NCBI GenBank assembly: GCA_026397965.1
Contig: JAPLTU010000081.1
Location: 1 to 56,592, forward strand
Reading direction: 5' to 3'
Source: Verrucomicrobiota bacterium
GTDB taxonomy: Bacteria; Verrucomicrobiota; Verrucomicrobiia; Opitutales; UBA953
Length of the DNA: 56,592 nucleotides
The position numbers and the translations under genes were made by a program. How positions within the stretch are numbered: the stretch's first letter is position 1; each line of letters starts with the position of its first letter. Positions 9,216 to 17,094 of this stretch are shown here, one piece after another. The notes under the pieces were generated by a model. It saw nothing but the letters and a program-made list of their open reading frames with translations, did not search any database and was not told the origin of the DNA.

Positions 9216-10010
9216 TCAGGACCAGACTCCTTGTTCGACTAAAGCCTTGGTCGCGGCTGCCGACCAACCGCGATTAGCGACTGGATTAGCCGGACTCGGG
9301 TGCGGCACTTTCGCGAAATTCACCGCCAACCCGGTCAACGCTTCCTGCGCTCGCGCCTCCGCGTAACCTCCAACGCCAACCACAGTCTTGATCTGTAAAG
9401 CCTCGACCAATGAGCGGAGCAACTGGTCACAGGCACGATTTACCGGCGCCATGCTTTCGTTCGGCAATTCCTCTGGAATGACGTTACGCCCTAACTTGGT
9501 ATTCTCTAAAAAAAGCAAAGGGCAATAATTATGGACGACGTGGTTCGCGAAAAATTTATCCGGCGTGCCGAATCGTTCTTGGCATAAGCCCCAAAGCCGA
9601 CGCCCGCTCACCTCCGAACGGTGACAGGCAAAGCCCGTCACTTTCTTCCCCGGGTGCTCGACCTCTGGACGCCCCACGGGCCGTTCGATCCCCATCCAAT
9701 CGCGGACGGCGGCAATCTCACCGAATGGTACGCCCGTCTGCGCCATCCCGAAAGGCCCGGGGTTCATCCCCAAAAATAAGACCTTCCGTGGCCCGGCGGC
9801 CGCGTAACGCGTTAGGTAGGCTTCATGTGCCTCCCAGGCGTAGTCCAAGGGACGGTACACGTAATCCGCCGGAGACGGGAAGGAAAGGCCAGCTAATGCC
9901 TTCCGTAACACGTGTGTCGCTTTGATGACGGCAGCCGCTGGCATACACCCAGACAATCCTCGCCTACCCTCGGGTCGAGCCGGAAGGGAGAACTGTTGGC
10001 AAGATTTCAC
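9216..10010 (-). CDS. SMUG1-family uracil-DNA glycosylase
   Basis: The core matches SMUG1, the family 3 uracil-DNA glycosylases. The catalytic-loop motif GMNPGPFGMAQTGVPFGE is followed by RDWMGIERPVGRPEVEHP, the GFACHRSEVSGRRLW block and the C-terminal HPSPANP motif that carries the conserved His of the DNA-intercalating region. The enzyme would excise uracil and oxidised pyrimidines in base excision repair. The start at 10010 is a GTG preceded by a G-rich stretch; an ATG 22 codons later (MPAAAVIKATHVL) would give about 242 residues, closer to the usual length, and cannot be excluded. Bacterial SMUG1 occurs in few lineages, Opitutaceae among them to my knowledge. Confidence 0.9.
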   Translation of the reverse strand: MKSCQQFSLPARPEGRRGLSGCMPAAAVIKATHVLRKALAGLSFPSPADYVYRPLDYAWEAHEAYLTRYAAAGPRKVLFLGMNPGPFGMAQTGVPFGEIAAVRDWMGIERPVGRPEVEHPGKKVTGFACHRSEVSGRRLWGLCQERFGTPDKFFANHVVHNYCPLLFLENTKLGRNVIPEELPNESMAPVNRACDQLLRSLVEALQIKTVVGVGGYAEARAQEALTGLAVNFAKVPHPSPANPVANRGWSAAATKALVEQGVWS

Positions 10011-10054
10011 CTTGCGCTTCCCCCCGTAGGTTAAAAAGTCCCCTGTCTACTCAC

Positions 10055-12007
10055 GTGAGCAAACCACAGCCTTGGACTACTAAAGACGCCGAAGAGTACT
10101 ACGGCTTTAAACGCTGGGGAGGTAATAACTTCTCCGTCGACCCGCAAGGGCACCTCTGCGTGCACCCCAAGGGCGATCACCGCAAAATCCGCATCACGGA
10201 TATCGTCAAGGAGGTCGAAGCCTCGGGCCTTAAACCCCCGCTGACCATCCGCGTCCAAGACCTGCTGCGCCACCGCGTCACGCAGATCAACGAGGCTTTC
10301 CGCCGCGCCATCGAAGAAGAAGATTACACCGGCCGTTACCGCGGCGTCTTCCCAATCAAGGTGAACCAACTCCGCGAGGTCGTGGAAGAAATCCTCGACG
10401 CTGGCGAAGAATATGATTTCGGCCTTGAAGCTGGCTCCAAGCCCGAACTGATCATCGCTCTCGCCCTGCTTGAAAACCGCAAGGCCCTCCTGATCTGCAA
10501 CGGTTACAAAGACGAAGAATATATCGAGCTTGCCCTCATGGGCCGCCGTCTCGGCAAACAGACCATCATCGTCGTCGAACAACTTTCGGAAATCGATGCT
10601 ATCATCCGCATCGCCCGTCGGATGGGCGTCCAGCCCCACATCGGTATCCGTGTTAAACTGACGACCGCAGGCGAAGGCAAATGGGCTTCCAGCACCGGCG
10701 AGAACGCCAAGTTCGGCCTGACGGCTTCCGAAATCGTCGAAGCCGCGAGCAAACTCTCCAAGGCCAAGATGAAGGACGCCCTGCGTCTGGTCCACTTCCA
10801 CATCGGTTCTCAAGTCCCTAATATCGGGACAATCAAGAAAGCCGTCATCGAAGCGACCCGCTTCTATTGCGAATTAAAGCGCATGGGATTCCCGATGGGA
10901 CTCCTGGATGTCGGTGGAGGTCTCGGTATCGACTATGACGGCAGCCGCTCCGCCTTCGAATCTTCCATGAATTACAGCATGGAAGTCTACGCCCGCGACG
11001 TCGTCGCGAACGTCAAACAGATCTGCGACGAAAGTGGCGTCGAACTTCCGGACATCGTCTCGGAATCCGGCCGGGCCCTCGTCGCGCCGCATTCCATCCT
11101 AATCTTCGAAGCCGTCGACCGCATCACCCGCGACGAAGGCTCAGCCAAACTGCCCAACGGCAAACTCCACCAGGTCATCCGCGAACTGGACGCTGTTCGT
11201 AAGAACAAACGCAAGTTCGACCCGCTCGAACGTTACCACGATGCGAAAGAGAAGCGCGAAGAAGCCCACGCTCGCTTCAGCTTAGGCAACCTGCGACTCG
11301 AAGATCGCGCCCTGGCCGACCGACTTTTCTGGGACATCTGCCGGCAGATCCGTTGCGACTTAGCCCACACTTCCGACGTCCCCGACGAGCTTGCGCGTCT
11401 CGATTCGATGCTGGCCGAACAATACGTCTGCAACTTCTCGGTCTTCCAATCCCTGCTCGACCACTGGGCCCTTGATCAGCTGTTCCCCATCGCGCCCATC
11501 CATCGCCTCAACGAACGCCCCAGCGTCCAGGCCACGCTCGTGGATATCACCTGCGACTCCGACGGTAAGGTCGACGATTTCATCGACCTCGAAGACGTCC
11601 GGCACACGCTTTCCCTCCATCCGCTCAAGGAAGGCCAACCTTACTACATCGGGGCCTTCATGGTCGGCGCCTACCAAGATATCATGGGCGACCTCCATAA
11701 TCTTTTCGGCCGCGTCAACGAAGCCCACGTCTTCCTTGAAGACGACGAAGAAGACGGCTTCTACATCGAAGAAAGCATCCCGGGTTACTCTGTCGAACGC
11801 ATCCTGGGCATGATTCAATATAACGCCGAAGACCTTTGTCGGATGCTTAAGCGCCAAGTCGATCGCGCGACCAAGGCCGACTCTGTCCGCCCCCGCGAAG
11901 GGGTGGCGATGGTGGACCTCTACGAACGCCTCATCCGCGGCCGCACCTACCTTATCCCGCAACGCACTGAGACGGTGGTGAAGCGTAAGGTAGCCAAAAA
12001 GAAATAA
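10055..12007 (+). CDS. speA: Biosynthetic arginine decarboxylase
   Basis: A 650-residue protein close to the length of E. coli SpeA (658). It converts arginine to agmatine with PLP in polyamine synthesis. The PLP lysine lies in GVFPIKVNQ (K102). Further marks are HFHIGSQ, the phosphate-binding GGGLGIDYDG, SESGRALVAPHS, and the catalytic cysteine region DITCDSDGKVD at about residue 500 contributed to the dimer active site. The start is GTG 10055; there is no obvious Shine-Dalgarno site, and an upstream CCCC tract ends 13 nt before it. It is divergent from SMUG1 (44 nt apart) and ends in its own terminator, so it is probably monocistronic. No speB or other polyamine gene is in the window. Confidence 0.95.
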   Translation: MSKPQPWTTKDAEEYYGFKRWGGNNFSVDPQGHLCVHPKGDHRKIRITDIVKEVEASGLKPPLTIRVQDLLRHRVTQINEAFRRAIEEEDYTGRYRGVFPIKVNQLREVVEEILDAGEEYDFGLEAGSKPELIIALALLENRKALLICNGYKDEEYIELALMGRRLGKQTIIVVEQLSEIDAIIRIARRMGVQPHIGIRVKLTTAGEGKWASSTGENAKFGLTASEIVEAASKLSKAKMKDALRLVHFHIGSQVPNIGTIKKAVIEATRFYCELKRMGFPMGLLDVGGGLGIDYDGSRSAFESSMNYSMEVYARDVVANVKQICDESGVELPDIVSESGRALVAPHSILIFEAVDRITRDEGSAKLPNGKLHQVIRELDAVRKNKRKFDPLERYHDAKEKREEAHARFSLGNLRLEDRALADRLFWDICRQIRCDLAHTSDVPDELARLDSMLAEQYVCNFSVFQSLLDHWALDQLFPIAPIHRLNERPSVQATLVDITCDSDGKVDDFIDLEDVRHTLSLHPLKEGQPYYIGAFMVGAYQDIMGDLHNLFGRVNEAHVFLEDDEEDGFYIEESIPGYSVERILGMIQYNAEDLCRMLKRQVDRATKADSVRPREGVAMVDLYERLIRGRTYLIPQRTETVVKRKVAKKK

Positions 12008-12016
12008 GCACCAAAG

Positions 12017-12044
12017 GAGCCGGACTTAGTCTGGCTCTTCTTTT
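12017..12044 (+). terminator. Intrinsic terminator of speA
   Basis: GAGCCGGAC pairs with GTCTGGCTC (one G-U pair) across a TTA loop, followed by TTCTTTT. It begins 10 nt after the speA stop codon. Confidence 0.8.
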
Positions 12045-12094
12045 GCCTTAGATTCTAGCCCGTGCCCACTTGCCAGCGTGCCCCCTCTTGGCCT

Positions 12095-12580
12095 TTAGGC
12101 CAAGATCAGTTTCAACCGTTTCAACTCATCCAAGGTGAGCGGTTCGACTTCCCGCAAGTTCTCGTAGGACTCCACGTGGGCTAACCATGCCCAGTGATCG
12201 CCGCAATCGATCCGCTCCATGAATTTGAGCCGCAAGATCGCCAGGACGCCCTTGAGTTTATAAAGCCCATCGCCGACGTGCTCAATTTGGTCTCCGAGTT
12301 TCGCGATCTTATCCAGCGTGTTGCCGGTTTTCTTGCCGAGCAGGTTGACATGGTTCGCCTGATCTATCGCCATGTAATTCAATAAACCGACGGGGTTAGC
12401 TTCCAGATTTTCCAAAGTTTTGGTATCCTTGAAAATCCCCACGATAAAGCGCTTGGGCTTCATCGAAATCGGGGTGACGTAACTGCAGATATTTAAATTA
12501 CCGCGACCGTTCGCCGTCGTGGAAAGGCTGTAAATCGGGCCGTCGACACGGTTCCATGGTTTGACGCGAATGCCAGGCAT
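12095..12580 (-). CDS. Flavin reductase-like (FMN-binding split barrel) protein
   Basis: A 161-residue cytoplasmic protein without signal peptide. The N-terminal part (YSLSTTANGRGNLNICSYVTPISMKPKRFIVGIF) follows the flavin reductase-like split-barrel pattern, and the TLENLEANPVGLLNYM segment fits the next strand and helix. Such proteins bind FMN and reduce it with NAD(P)H or serve as oxidoreductase partners; the true electron acceptor is unknown. The start codon is directly preceded by CACCCCCT, and the CCCCC can pair with an upstream GGGGGG (plus-strand 12582-12586 with 12607-12612). It stands alone between the speA terminator and the divergent MenH-like gene. Confidence 0.75.
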   Translation of the reverse strand: MPGIRVKPWNRVDGPIYSLSTTANGRGNLNICSYVTPISMKPKRFIVGIFKDTKTLENLEANPVGLLNYMAIDQANHVNLLGKKTGNTLDKIAKLGDQIEHVGDGLYKLKGVLAILRLKFMERIDCGDHWAWLAHVESYENLREVEPLTLDELKRLKLILA

Positions 12581-12723
12581 AGGGGGTGCTTTTTAGAGTC
12601 AATCCGCCCCCCGTTTGTTCCCACATTTTGGCTGTCATCTCAATAATCTAAAGGTAAACCTAAAGCCGTCGACTATCGGGCTACCTGCGAACTCCCTCGA
12701 CCCTCAACCTGCACCCAGCCACC

Positions 12724-13458
12724 ATGCCCCCCATCGTCGCATTACACGGCTTTACCGGTTCAAGCTGGGATTTTTCTGCCTTGCGTTTCTACCTGCCGCC
12801 CGACCGGTCGCTCATTGCCCCCGACTTCCCAGGTCACGGCGCCTTACGCGACCTCACCGCCACCACGGCGTACTCGCTGGCCAATCACCTGAGCATCATC
12901 GACCAAGCGGCGGGTACGAGCGGTCCTATTACGCTTTTAGGGTATTCGATGGGCGGTCGGCTAGCCCTCCACTGGGCCATCGCCCACCCAGAGCGCATCG
13001 ACCGGCTTATCCTAATCGGCGCCAGCCCTGGTCTAAAAACCGCCGAAGAACGCCAGGAGCGCCAGCTCGCTGACGCCGCCCTCGCCACTTTCATTCGGAC
13101 CCAGGGGCTTGATGCTTTTTACAAGTATTGGCATCATCAGCCTTTCTTTCACTCGCTTTTCAAACTGCCCTCCGAGCGACTCCATCCCCTCCTAGCTCAA
13201 AGAGCGCTCAATCATCCAGAAGCTTTGGCGCTAAGCCTGGAAAACGTCGGCACGGGCACCCTTCCCTCGCTTTGGCATCGCCTGAAAGAAGTGCGTTTCC
13301 CGGTTGATCTTGTCACGGGAGAGTTTGATCCAAAATTCACGGAGCTAGCTCATGAAATGGGCGCACACATGCCGCGCGCTCGGCTCAGCGTCGTCGAACA
13401 GGCCGGCCACGCTGTCCATCTTGAACAGCCTGGCGACCTGGCGGCGCTCCTGAGTTAA
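12724..13458 (+). CDS. menH: Alpha/beta hydrolase, MenH-like (SHCHC synthase type)
   Basis: A 244-residue cytoplasmic alpha/beta hydrolase. HGFTGSSWDF forms the oxyanion region, the nucleophile elbow is GYSMGGR with Ser75, the acid lies in TGEFDPKF and the catalytic histidine in EQAGHAVHLE (His229). GYSMGGR, the IGASPGL segment followed by an ER-rich helix, and GTGTLPSLWHRL are characteristic of MenH, which makes SHCHC in menaquinone biosynthesis. No other men gene is nearby, so the pathway assignment rests on these motifs. Its TAA stop overlaps the stop of the convergent DUF1501 gene: both use the palindrome TTAA at 13455-13458. Confidence 0.8.
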   Translation: MPPIVALHGFTGSSWDFSALRFYLPPDRSLIAPDFPGHGALRDLTATTAYSLANHLSIIDQAAGTSGPITLLGYSMGGRLALHWAIAHPERIDRLILIGASPGLKTAEERQERQLADAALATFIRTQGLDAFYKYWHHQPFFHSLFKLPSERLHPLLAQRALNHPEALALSLENVGTGTLPSLWHRLKEVRFPVDLVTGEFDPKFTELAHEMGAHMPRARLSVVEQAGHAVHLEQPGDLAALLS

Positions 13459-14759
13459 GCGAAGATTCCGAGGACGGGTTTACCTTTATTTCCGATGACC
13501 ATCGGGCGACCAGCTGGCGTCAGGATCTCTTGTTCGACCGGGAGACCCGCTGCGTGTGCAATGGTGGCATGGAAATTACCCACGGTGACAGGGTCTTTTT
13601 CCGGCCCATATCCTTTGGCATCGCTCGTTCCATGGACATAGCCGCGCTTGACTCCACCGCCGGCCAAGACCGTTGAGAAGACCAAAGGATGGTGACCGCG
13701 ACCACCGCCCGCAAATTCGGGCTTGCGTCCGAACTCCGTGGTGACGGCGACCAAGGTAGAATCTAAAAGTCCGCGGGCTTCAAGGTCTTCAATCAGGGTC
13801 GCGAAAACGTGGTCAAACTCACCCCCGCGATCGGCCATGCTATCATCCAAGGTCTTGTGCATGTCCCAACCACCGCTGGATACTTCGACAAAACGAACGC
13901 CGTTTTCTACCAGACGTCGGGCGAGCAAGCAGCCTTGGCCGAATTTGCTCTTACCATAGCGTGCGCGGGTCTCTTTGGTTTCCGAATTCAGATCGAAGGC
14001 CTTGAGATCCGTGCTCTTCATCAACTGGAAGGTGGTATCGTAAAACTCGTTATACGCTTTCACGTTTTCGTCCGCCGCTTTTTTGCCGAAGCCGGCGTCC
14101 AAGGCGATCAGAAGTTCGGCGCGCTTGGCTTGCACTTCTTCTGACTCGACGCTTTTCGTATTCATCAAGCCGTCTTCGGGACTCAAGATTGGCAGAGGTG
14201 AGTGCGAAGCGGGAAACCAACCGTTACCGTGATTCGCCGAGCGATTGATGGCCACGGAGGATGGCAAAGTCTTATGGCTGCCACCGAGGTAATGTTGCGC
14301 CCAAGCACCTAATGTGGGGTGCTGAACGGTCCCACGCCTTTCAAAACCGGTCCGCATCAGGTAGGCGGCCGAGGCGTGCACGCCCACCTTGGCCGTCATG
14401 GAACGGATGACAGTGATTTTATCGGCTACCCCAGCGGTCTCCGGCAGGTAAGAGGTCAATTGGAAATCCGCCCGCGTCGGAATGGGCGTTCCTGGTCCTT
14501 TGCTTTCACCCTTCTTCGGATCGAAGGTGTCGATGTGCGACATCCCGCCCGCGAGCTCCAGGAAGATCACGCGCTTCGCCTTACCGAAGCCTGGCAGGCC
14601 TGCGTTCGGCACCGCCGCCCCCTGCTTTTCAGCCGCATCGGCGACGCGCGAAAAGAAAGGCAAGACACTCAGGCCGAAAGAAATCTTCGCACAACGTTCG
14701 ATGAAGGTACGGCGGTCTTCGGGTGTCCGAAGTTGATTCGCAAAGGTAGGTGAGATCAT
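13455..14759 (-). CDS. DUF1501 family exported protein (second copy)
   Basis: A 434-residue DUF1501 protein. The N-terminus has a double arginine (DRRTFIERCAKISFGLSVLPFF) but with a less hydrophobic Tat-like core than the copy at 5222. LELAGGMSHIDTFDPKKG is the metal-site region, followed by RSMTAKVGVHASAAYLM, GGWDMHKT and the C-terminal VAVTTEFGRKPEF and GRGHHP motifs. ATG 14759 overlaps the stop of the upstream DUF1549 gene (ATGA), so the pair is translationally coupled, the same gene order as at 2071-6685. Its function is unknown beyond the family's export and alkaline-phosphatase-like fold. Confidence 0.88.
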   Translation of the reverse strand: MISPTFANQLRTPEDRRTFIERCAKISFGLSVLPFFSRVADAAEKQGAAVPNAGLPGFGKAKRVIFLELAGGMSHIDTFDPKKGESKGPGTPIPTRADFQLTSYLPETAGVADKITVIRSMTAKVGVHASAAYLMRTGFERRGTVQHPTLGAWAQHYLGGSHKTLPSSVAINRSANHGNGWFPASHSPLPILSPEDGLMNTKSVESEEVQAKRAELLIALDAGFGKKAADENVKAYNEFYDTTFQLMKSTDLKAFDLNSETKETRARYGKSKFGQGCLLARRLVENGVRFVEVSSGGWDMHKTLDDSMADRGGEFDHVFATLIEDLEARGLLDSTLVAVTTEFGRKPEFAGGGRGHHPLVFSTVLAGGGVKRGYVHGTSDAKGYGPEKDPVTVGNFHATIAHAAGLPVEQEILTPAGRPMVIGNKGKPVLGIFA

Positions 14760-16918
14760 TGGATAAATAGGAATTCGCGGGTGTTAGCTAAGACCCAAGC
14801 CAAGTCGGCCAGGTGCAAACCGTTGGCCAGGCCTTTCTGGGCGGCGGCCAATTCGACCGGGGTCGGATGGCGCGAAAGGTAGGAAAGGTAAAGCGAATGG
14901 ATCGGACCGTCGGTCGCTTTTGACTTCAAAGCGGTGCCGATGGCCACGCCGGTGGGGTCAGAAACAAGCTTCCCGATCGAACCGTTCATCATCTGTAGCA
15001 CCTGCGGCACGCTACCATCATTCGTCGCAGAATCCGTTAAGAGGCGGTCGCCCTGTCCGAAGAGTCGCAAGAAGTGGGATTCGGAGGCGGGCTGGGGCAA
15101 CTCGCTGGCGCGGGCCATGATCATGCTGAAACGGGTGACGGGCTTTTCGCCTTCGTATCCCGTGGCCAAGCCCATGGAAGAACCGCCCCCGGTCTTCTTG
15201 CCGTCTGCCATACTCTTACCTTTACCGGTCTTGTTAATGCTATCGATGACCTTGTGGATGACCGCTGCGCTAACCTTGCCGTCAGGCAACGAATACGCCA
15301 TCAACACGTCCGAACGACGCAGTAAGATGTTGTCGGCGTTGGTTCCGATCGAATTGACCACAAAACTGTCCCAGGCTTGCTCCGCGGTGAGGCGTCGCAC
15401 GAGCGGACCGTTGAAAAGATAAGGCCCCTTGGCGAGATCTGGGGTGACGCTGGCGCCGCTCTGATAGGTCCGGGAATTGTAGATGACCCGTTGGAATTCA
15501 CGCAGGTCGAAGCGGGCGGCTTTCATCACGGAGGTGAGGTGCGCCAATAATTCCGGGCTGCTGGCCTGACTTAGATCATCAATATCCACGACGGGCTCGA
15601 GCACGGCCAACCCAAAGGCTTTCTTCCAAAGGCGGTTGGCAATATTCGTGGCGAAACGTGGGTTCTGCGGGCTGACCAACCAGCGGGCAAACTCATCGCG
15701 GAGCTGCGAAGGATGGGTCGTATCCAACTTATAAATCGGTAACTTGGCGTCGTTCTTCTCCCAGGTGATCAGCACGGGCGACACCGGGGAACTTGGCTTG
15801 GCGTCCTTATATTTATAGTCCTTAGGGAAGGTCAGGCTGTTCTTGCTCTGATCTTCCAGTCGGTAGGAATTTACCAAACCGATCTTCACGACGACGTTCT
15901 TCGATAAGGTTGGGTCCGCTTTGAGCGTACTCTGAATCTGCCGCGCGATGCCCTCGTTCTTACCATCCGTCGCACCGAAGAAGGAGGCCATCTGGAAGAA
16001 ATCCCGTTGTTTCCACTCCGCCAAGGGGTGGTCGTGACATTGGGCGCAGGCCATATTGGTACCTAAGAAAGTGGTCATGAGGTTCGAAACCCCATCCAAA
16101 GGCATGTCGGCATCGAATAACATGAAGCCCGCGGCACCGTTATCGGTCAATCGGCCGTCGGCCGTGACCATTTCCTTCACCACCTGATCCCAAGGAGCGT
16201 TCGAAGCGATGCGGGACTTCAACCAGTCTTCGAAAGTAAAGGCTGGGACCGCTTTGCCGAAGGTGTCCTTGACGCGTAAGAGGTCCGCCATCCAATTGAA
16301 CATCTGCATCGTGTAACCAGGCGAATAGACCAACTTGTCGATCAACTTCGCCCGTTTATTGCCAGCCGCGTCGTTCAAGAATTCATTAGCTTCCTCCGCC
16401 GTGGGCACCCGGCCGATGGCATCCACGTAAATCCGGCGTAAGAACTGCTCATCCGTCGCCAAAGGGTTAGGTTTCTGTTCCTTACTGGCCAAAACCGCTT
16501 GGATCAGGCGATCGACATCCGCCGCCGCCGCTGTGATTACGGCCGGACTAAAGGCGGCTTCCTTGTCCTTGCCCGCACAGGCTACCGCAAACTCCCGGTC
16601 TTCAGGGATGAGAATATTGACGTTAAATTGGAAGGTTTTCCCACCCTTGGTCTGAATGGTGATAAAATCCTTACTGTAAGCGCAGAACATCGCATCCACC
16701 TTCCGACCTTCGAGGTCGGTCCATTGGTGCCAAATCGCGCTCTGACGGGCAATCTCCGCGACAGGCGTGACTTTCGTGATGACCGGCGGATTAGCCTTCT
16801 CCTCTTTGTGGACGGCCTTGCTTTCGGGCTTCTTGGCGGCGCCAAGAGCTGGCTGACCTTGGCAAATCAAGAGACCAAGGGTTAAAAGCGACAGGGGGAA
16901 AGCACGCAGGTGTCTCAT
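14756..16918 (-). CDS. DUF1549-DUF1553 exported protein without the N-terminal cytochrome domain
   Basis: ATG 16918 (MRHLRAFPLSLLTLGLL) is preferred to GTG 16930, because it opens a normal signal peptide and follows the CCCC leader seen at other genes here. About 720 residues. DUF1549 spans roughly residues 150-340 (LIQAVLASKEQKPNPLATDE onwards, with a CAQCHDHPLAEW motif). DUF1553 covers the C-terminal half (ARWLVSPQNPRFATNIANRLWK). Unlike the gene at 2071 it lacks the N-terminal CxxCH PSCyt1 domain; the N-terminal part instead looks like a small SLA1/SHD1-type domain (WTDLEGRKVDAMF), a weak call. Its start codon lies inside an inverted repeat, ATGGGGT 16917-16923 with ACCCCAT 16941-16947. 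Confidence 0.87.
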   Translation of the reverse strand: MRHLRAFPLSLLTLGLLICQGQPALGAAKKPESKAVHKEEKANPPVITKVTPVAEIARQSAIWHQWTDLEGRKVDAMFCAYSKDFITIQTKGGKTFQFNVNILIPEDREFAVACAGKDKEAAFSPAVITAAAADVDRLIQAVLASKEQKPNPLATDEQFLRRIYVDAIGRVPTAEEANEFLNDAAGNKRAKLIDKLVYSPGYTMQMFNWMADLLRVKDTFGKAVPAFTFEDWLKSRIASNAPWDQVVKEMVTADGRLTDNGAAGFMLFDADMPLDGVSNLMTTFLGTNMACAQCHDHPLAEWKQRDFFQMASFFGATDGKNEGIARQIQSTLKADPTLSKNVVVKIGLVNSYRLEDQSKNSLTFPKDYKYKDAKPSSPVSPVLITWEKNDAKLPIYKLDTTHPSQLRDEFARWLVSPQNPRFATNIANRLWKKAFGLAVLEPVVDIDDLSQASSPELLAHLTSVMKAARFDLREFQRVIYNSRTYQSGASVTPDLAKGPYLFNGPLVRRLTAEQAWDSFVVNSIGTNADNILLRRSDVLMAYSLPDGKVSAAVIHKVIDSINKTGKGKSMADGKKTGGGSSMGLATGYEGEKPVTRFSMIMARASELPQPASESHFLRLFGQGDRLLTDSATNDGSVPQVLQMMNGSIGKLVSDPTGVAIGTALKSKATDGPIHSLYLSYLSRHPTPVELAAAQKGLANGLHLADLAWVLANTREFLFIQ

Positions 16919-16969
16919 GGGGTATTTCACTACCTATTGAACCCCATTGCGAACTAAGAGTTTCCAAAA

Positions 16970-17023
16970 CTTAAGGAATTCTTAAGCATCCTACGCCCCC
17001 GGGGGAGACCCCGATTTCTTAAG
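16970..17023. repeat. Three CTTAAG sites and a C5G5 palindrome in a divergent intergenic region
   Basis: Between the divergent DUF1549 gene and hsp70 lie CTTAAG at 16970-16975, 16981-16986 and 17018-17023. The first two are separated by GAATT, making a near-perfect palindrome. CCCCCGGGGG sits between at 16996-17005. The placement fits an operator or promoter region for one or both genes; no factor can be named. Confidence 0.4.
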
Positions 17024-17094
17024 ATAAATATGCCCCGGCACCCTTGCTTCGTGCCCTCTTTTACCCGACACTGTTCGACCATTATTTTCAAGCG

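Noticed and set aside
11360-11962. 200-codon antisense frame inside speA
   Set aside because: The speA frame carries conserved motifs throughout; the antisense product has no recognisable domain.
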